From assembly GCA_023313575.1 (NCBI GenBank), contig JAJTTP010000007.1, positions 1,240,001 through 1,304,000 on the forward strand: DNA of 64,000 nucleotides, read 5' to 3'. Every line of letters starts with the position of its first letter. The first letter of the stretch is position 1. The DNA comes from Eutypella sp. D-1. Its lineage: Eukaryota > Ascomycota > Sordariomycetes > Xylariales > Diatrypaceae. The notes beneath the pieces are model-generated. The model was not told the DNA's origin, made no database searches, and was given only the letters and a program-made list of their open reading frames with translations. Shown here piece after piece: positions 59,953 to 64,000 of this stretch. The translations under genes and the position numbers were made by a program.

Positions 59953-60033
59953 CAGAGAGGTGGGAGGGTTTCCCAGGATGAACACGAAGATCCCACAATT
60001 TCCGAAGCAACATTTATAGTCACGTCCCATCAT

Positions 60034-61322
60034 TCAGAGGTTCTGGTCCTCGCTGCCAACTTCGACGAACTGATCGATTCCCTGGTATGCCGGAACCTCG
60101 AAATCATACTTCTTTGCGATTGCCGGAGAGACAAAACTATCCGTAAGTCAGTCGCCAGGGAACACGTCTTCGCCTCTTGGGGGAGGTGGGGAAAGGGAGG
60201 CTACGAACCGCCCACCGATGAAATGACGACCCCTGAAATGCTTCACAAGAGGTTTTGGTGCCGTGAGACTGATGAGAAAGTTAGGGTTAAATTTACTTCC
60301 GAGTCCGGATTCTGGAGGTCCAGTTTCGATATTCCAGGAGGATGGGGCATCAACGGAGGTTACCGGCGTTTTGGTGTCCTCGAGAGCCTTGATGACTGCG
60401 GGAAACGGCTCTCGGACCTCGCCGGAGAAGCTAAACCCTAGACGACGTTAAGCCCAACTTGTCCCGGATCATGTCAACACATCGAGTTTGCCTACCGAAA
60501 ATCGCATCCACGACATGATCTGTCGAGTTTAGGGCCTGAGAGAAATCCTCGACAAATGGAACCTCCAGATCTTCAAGTTGCTTGGAGAGTCGCTACCACG
60601 ATTGCGAGTCAGTAGGTATGGAATTGCAGGGCCCGGACGAAGCTTTGGCTCGAGATGGGAAGACAACACCACTATGTAGCTGGCTGCAGCGTGGTATGAA
60701 GTATGGTAATGAGAATAATGTGTATGTTATATGGGCACGCGGGGCGAGCTTTGAGGGTGGAATTACCCATTTGACGACACCTATCGTCAAGCTGGGTTGA
60801 TGATTCGCATCCAACTTGATGAATAAAACACCAAATCCCAACTCATCGGCACTTGACCAAAATCATAAATTATATGAATGCACATACCTGATACAGCTCA
60901 TTCTTACTACGCTTCGGGTAGAAGACAGCAGGCTGGTAGCCATAGTGTCTGAGATGGCGGGCAGCTACGAGACCATCTCCCCCTATTTTCCAACCTAGTG
61001 AGCGATGGGTCCGGCCCGAAAGTTTAAAACTAGCGGATAAATAATCGGAGCTTGCCTACCATTATTTCCGGGGCCACAGGCAACTAGTACCCGATTGCCT
61101 TTGCTAGGCGGGTGCACGCGGTACACCACTTGCGACACGGAGAGCCCGGCCAACTCCATGAGCTGGTCAATTGAGAAGGCCCCGGTACTCATGAGCTCCT
61201 TGTCCAGGGCCGTCGCAGCGGCGGCGGAGAGCGTCTGACAAGTTCCCGCTGATAATCAGCCGACTGCATCCTGCTTACACGCATCGAGAAGTGACACTGA
61301 AACCCCCCACCTTAATCGCCAT
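60034..61322 (-). CDS. NAD(P)H-hydrate epimerase (YjeF_N domain), 236 aa
   Basis: The enzyme interconverts the R and S forms of damaged NAD(P)HX so that the dehydratase can repair both. Six exons on the minus strand: 61322-61311, 61234-61060, 60982-60888, 60592-60496, 60437-60209 and 60136-60034 (711 nt, all in phase). The first exon is only four codons (MAIK). [18 protein letters not shown] and the nucleotide-binding [11 protein letters not shown] (about 57-66) are visible, followed by [30 protein letters not shown] and a C-terminus [12 protein letters not shown]. Length equals the fungal single-domain family. Oddities: donors GTGGGG (intron 1) and GTTCGT (intron 5) are weak, intron 3 is 295 nt, and SSWN has Asn where most relatives that I recall have Asp. 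Confidence 0.94.
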
Positions 61323-61895
61323 TTTTAACCTGTTGAATTAATCTGCCCGAACCCGGGGATCTTATCAGAATGAAAATAAGCGAACGCCGGGATATGTAGG
61401 AAATTGTCCGGTTGATGTCTGAAATTGAAGATTTGGTGATGGTGATGTGATGTCACGTTAAACGGATTCGCTGGCTGGGGTTGCTTTGAAAAATAAGAGT
61501 TGAGTATTAACGGGGAGGAGGGAGAGCGAGGTTTATTAGTGAGTAGTGATCACATGTAACTGACATCACTCGCATAAGGGCCAGGGGCATTATGACCTCA
61601 AACAGCTGCCTACCATCCAGTAAAGTGCCCTCATAATGACTAAGCAAGGAACAGAACTTTAAGGACTTCAGTGCAGGTGTCTCCAGGTGCCGGCATGACT
61701 AGCAGCTCACTAGCAGCTGACACCATACACGGACGGAGAAAAACCACTTCCGTCCTACTGCCCCGCTAAAATTATTTGATACTAAGTAGGTACGAGGTAC
61801 TTCGAGCTAGCAGTGTGTTAGAATTCAATCTTCGCCAATTCCGCCGTCGACGGTAAAAATACACACCACCTGCACACACATACCCCCAAGTCGCA
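61323..61895. promoter_or_regulatory. divergent promoter region, epimerase / bS16m
   Basis: This is the 573-bp space between two start codons on opposite strands. CRE-like words TGATGTCACG (about 61449-61458) and GACATCAC (about 61562-61569) are present. Their function is not shown. Confidence 0.4.
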
Positions 61896-62681
61896 ATGGT
61901 TGTGAAGATCCGACTGGCGCGCTTCGGGCGCAAGAACGCGCCCTTCTACAACATAGTCGTCGCACAAGCAAGGTGAGAACCCCCCGCCGAGGTCCCCCCG
62001 CGCACCCCCCCGAGACGAACACCAAAGACCCAACCCCCAAGCTCGAACCGTCCCATCGCTCTACTAGGGAAAATCGAGAGAGAAAAAAAAACCCAAATTG
62101 GTTAACTAGGTTGGCGCTTTTTCTTATTCTGTTCTTCGCAGGTCCGCTCGTAATAGCCGACCGCTCGAGGTGATCGGCACGTACGACCCGATCCCGAAGC
62201 CGGACCCGTACGACGACTCCGGCAAGCTGCACAAGGACATCAAGCTCGACGAGGTCAGGGCTCGCTACTGGGTCGGCGTCGGCGCCCAGCCCACCACCGT
62301 TGTTTGGAGGTTACTGTCTATGGTGAGTGAAGTCCTATGGCCGCGGCGGGGGTGAGAGAGCAAGAGATGGAGGAGGAGGGGGGGAGGGGGGTAGCAGGGA
62401 CCACTCTCGCTGCCTTGCTATGCAATGCTATCCTCGACTATCACCGAAGAAAGAGAGATAGAGAGGGATGGCCAGAAAGAAAGTCGACTTGGGGGGGAGG
62501 GCGGGAGACCGAGAGACAGAAGGCTAATAATATGCAATCCATTCAGCTGGGCATCATGGAGCCGAAATACAGAGACTACAAGCCCAGGGAACCACCGCGC
62601 CTACCGGAACTCAAACCCAACTTCAATGATCCGCGATCATCAAGCTTGTCGGGAAGGAGGGATGGATCGAGTAATTACTAG
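61896..62681 (+). CDS. MRPS16: mitochondrial small-subunit ribosomal protein bS16m, 130 aa
   Basis: Three exons: 61896-61972, 62142-62322 and 62547-62681, with introns of 169 and 224 nt in phase 2 and 0. The protein begins [20 protein letters not shown], the conserved start of bacterial-type S16. It continues [38 protein letters not shown] and TVVWRLLSM, all diagnostic. The C-terminal extension ([20 protein letters not shown]) is Pro-rich and variable in fungi. It is part of the mitoribosomal small subunit, near the 5' domain of the rRNA. A G-rich quadruplex-type tract lies about 65 bp past the stop. Confidence 0.95.
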
Positions 62682-63237
62682 ATGAGCGAGCGCGCGACAT
62701 AAGCCTAAGCCGAGGAGAAAAATGAAACGAAAGAAAGGGAAGGCGGGGAAGGGGGAAAGGGGGAAAGGGGGGAAGGGGGACTTGTGTTTTCACGTCCTTT
62801 TCTTGCATGGCGGACATGGGGCATGGAAAATGTATCAACAACAACGACATCATCATATGTCGAGTGGGAAACACACAAAGTTGGGACGAATTGCCTAGAC
62901 AAAAGACCAAAAGCTACGCGTGCCAGCATACATGCCTTGCTGTGCCGCTAGAATAGGGCGTGGGTCTGCCCGGGGGCGCATTATATACGTTTCTGCCATA
63001 CTGTAAGATACTGAACACAAAAGAAAAAAACCTTAACAAACATTACAACTTGGACTCTAAATAGACAGCCGCGCATTTTCCCCCAGGGAACCAAACGTCC
63101 GGGGGCTAGAGTTTGGTCGAAATTCAATCTAACAAGACAAGAAGGAGTGCGCCTGCTTCTAAATGCTTTCAGGGAACGAATCCATTCCCCCTGATGTGAT
63201 GATGTAACGATGGCCTCTGATTATCGCATAAAACTCC
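62682..63237. other. convergent intergenic region
   Basis: This lies between the stops of bS16m and the carboxylase subunit. It contains the G-rich tract at 62746-62779. No gene is seen. Confidence 0.6.
62746..62779 (+). repeat. G-rich tract with quadruplex potential
   Basis: Five G runs (4, 5, 4, 6, 5) are separated by 2-3 A. This is a strong match to the G-quadruplex pattern, in the 3' flank of the bS16m gene and, on the other strand, downstream of the carboxylase gene. Confidence 0.7.
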
Positions 63238-64000
63238 TTACTCCACCGTCTCCTCCTCTTCAAAGACTACCAGCACAGTTCCCGCCTTGCATTTATCCTG
63301 GTGTTGTTCTCGTCAGCATCAAATTTCTTTTTTCCAAGCCCGTTGCCTACCTATCGTGTAAAAGCGAGAGCGGAAAGAAGAACTACTCGACTTACCCCTT
63401 CCTTGTGCGCCAGGCGTTTTATGACGCCGTCCTGCGGGGACCGGATGACGGTCTCCATCTTCATGGACTCGATTCTGCATGGTGGTCGGTGTTAGCTGTA
63501 TTGATCGAAGTAGGCTCGTAGAAGAGAGGAGGGTAGAGAAAAAAAGACAAATGAAAAGGGAGGAAGGGGATAATGGAGACTCACACTACAAGGGGCGTGC
63601 CCTTGACGACCTGGTCGCCCTCACTGACCTCGTTCTTGAGGACCTTACAGGGCATGGGAGCGACGACGGAGGAGGCGGCCTCGCGGAGGCCTAGCGCCTT
63701 CTCGTACCAGGCCGGGTCGGCGAGGGCCAGCTCGGTCTTGGCGCCGCGCTGGAACACACTGACCTTGTCGCCGTTGCCCGGGTCCCGCACGACCGTCGTC
63801 TCGATCCGGGCCTCCGGGAAGAAGGTTACCAAGCTCGTCTTGAGGTGGTGGCCGCTGCCGCCCGACTGCGGTGACGTCGACACCACGAGGTCTTTGAAGG
63901 CTTTCGGCGTCGCGTCCTCGCCCTCCCCCCTGCGCGTGACCCGAGCATCGTACAGCTGGTGGCCCTTTTGCACCAAGTTGACTTCGATGAGGCTCCCTTC
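63238..64000 (-). CDS. 3-methylcrotonyl-CoA carboxylase alpha (biotin) subunit, C-terminal part
   Basis: The MCC alpha subunit carboxylates its biotin and passes CO2 to 3-methylcrotonyl-CoA in mitochondrial leucine breakdown. Visible exons on the minus strand: window edge to 63585, 63474-63396 and 63297-63238; introns are 110 and 98 nt. The edge exon carries the end of the BT linker domain and the first half of the biotinyl domain (VVAPMPCKVLKNEV, VVKGTPLVV). The biotin Lys lies in VIESMKMETV, rebuilt across the first intron; RSPQDGVIKRLAHKEG follows. The last exon reads CKAGTVLVVFEEEE then a short tail and stop. The N-terminal biotin carboxylase domain lies beyond the right edge. Confidence 0.95.

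Noticed and set aside
60223..60441. Plus-strand frames inside the epimerase gene (also 60582-60800)
   Set aside because: They are antisense to well-supported exons or lie in intron 3 of the minus-strand gene.

Overview
The window is nuclear DNA of a filamentous ascomycete (Pezizomycotina, probably a sordariomycete; the class is an inference). Evidence: short GT-AG introns of mostly 49-110 nt with GTRAGT-type donors, a Zn2Cys6 regulator, a fungal caleosin, Cid1-type and LovD-type enzymes, and long low-complexity proteins. All multi-exon models below were joined by hand from reading frames and splice sites, and every junction keeps phase.

Layout, left to right: a caleosin/peroxygenase cut by the left edge (-); a gap of about 3 kb; an 833-aa disordered Ser/Pro-rich protein (+); an SLC35F-like transporter (-); a gene-free stretch of about 10.5 kb; a 391-aa five-exon protein of unknown function (+); a second gene-free stretch of about 11 kb; a 1266-aa Cid1-family nucleotidyltransferase (+); and a 1104-aa BTB-like protein (+).

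The most coherent functional block is 44.1-50.2 kb. It holds a pyruvate-decarboxylase-type ThDP enzyme (-), a divergently transcribed Aro8-type PLP aminotransferase (+), and a Zn2Cys6 transcription factor (-) that meets the aminotransferase tail to tail. This is the gene set expected for an Ehrlich-type route (amino acid to 2-oxo acid to aldehyde, e.g. from Trp or Phe) under local control. The shared promoter carries a phased series of CCG triplets. A possible one-pass membrane protein and a LovD-like serine esterase/transesterase follow.

After a decayed small-secreted-protein gene and another gene-poor stretch, the right end is ordinary housekeeping: a possible Cys-rich microprotein, NAD(P)HX epimerase (-), mitochondrial ribosomal protein bS16m (+) and the 3' end of the 3-methylcrotonyl-CoA carboxylase alpha subunit (-), cut by the right edge.

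The large gene-free stretches hold microsatellites, homopolymers and scattered TAGGTA/TACCTA motifs, plus at least one plausible decayed gene. No convincing tRNA, rRNA, CRISPR array or intact transposon was seen.
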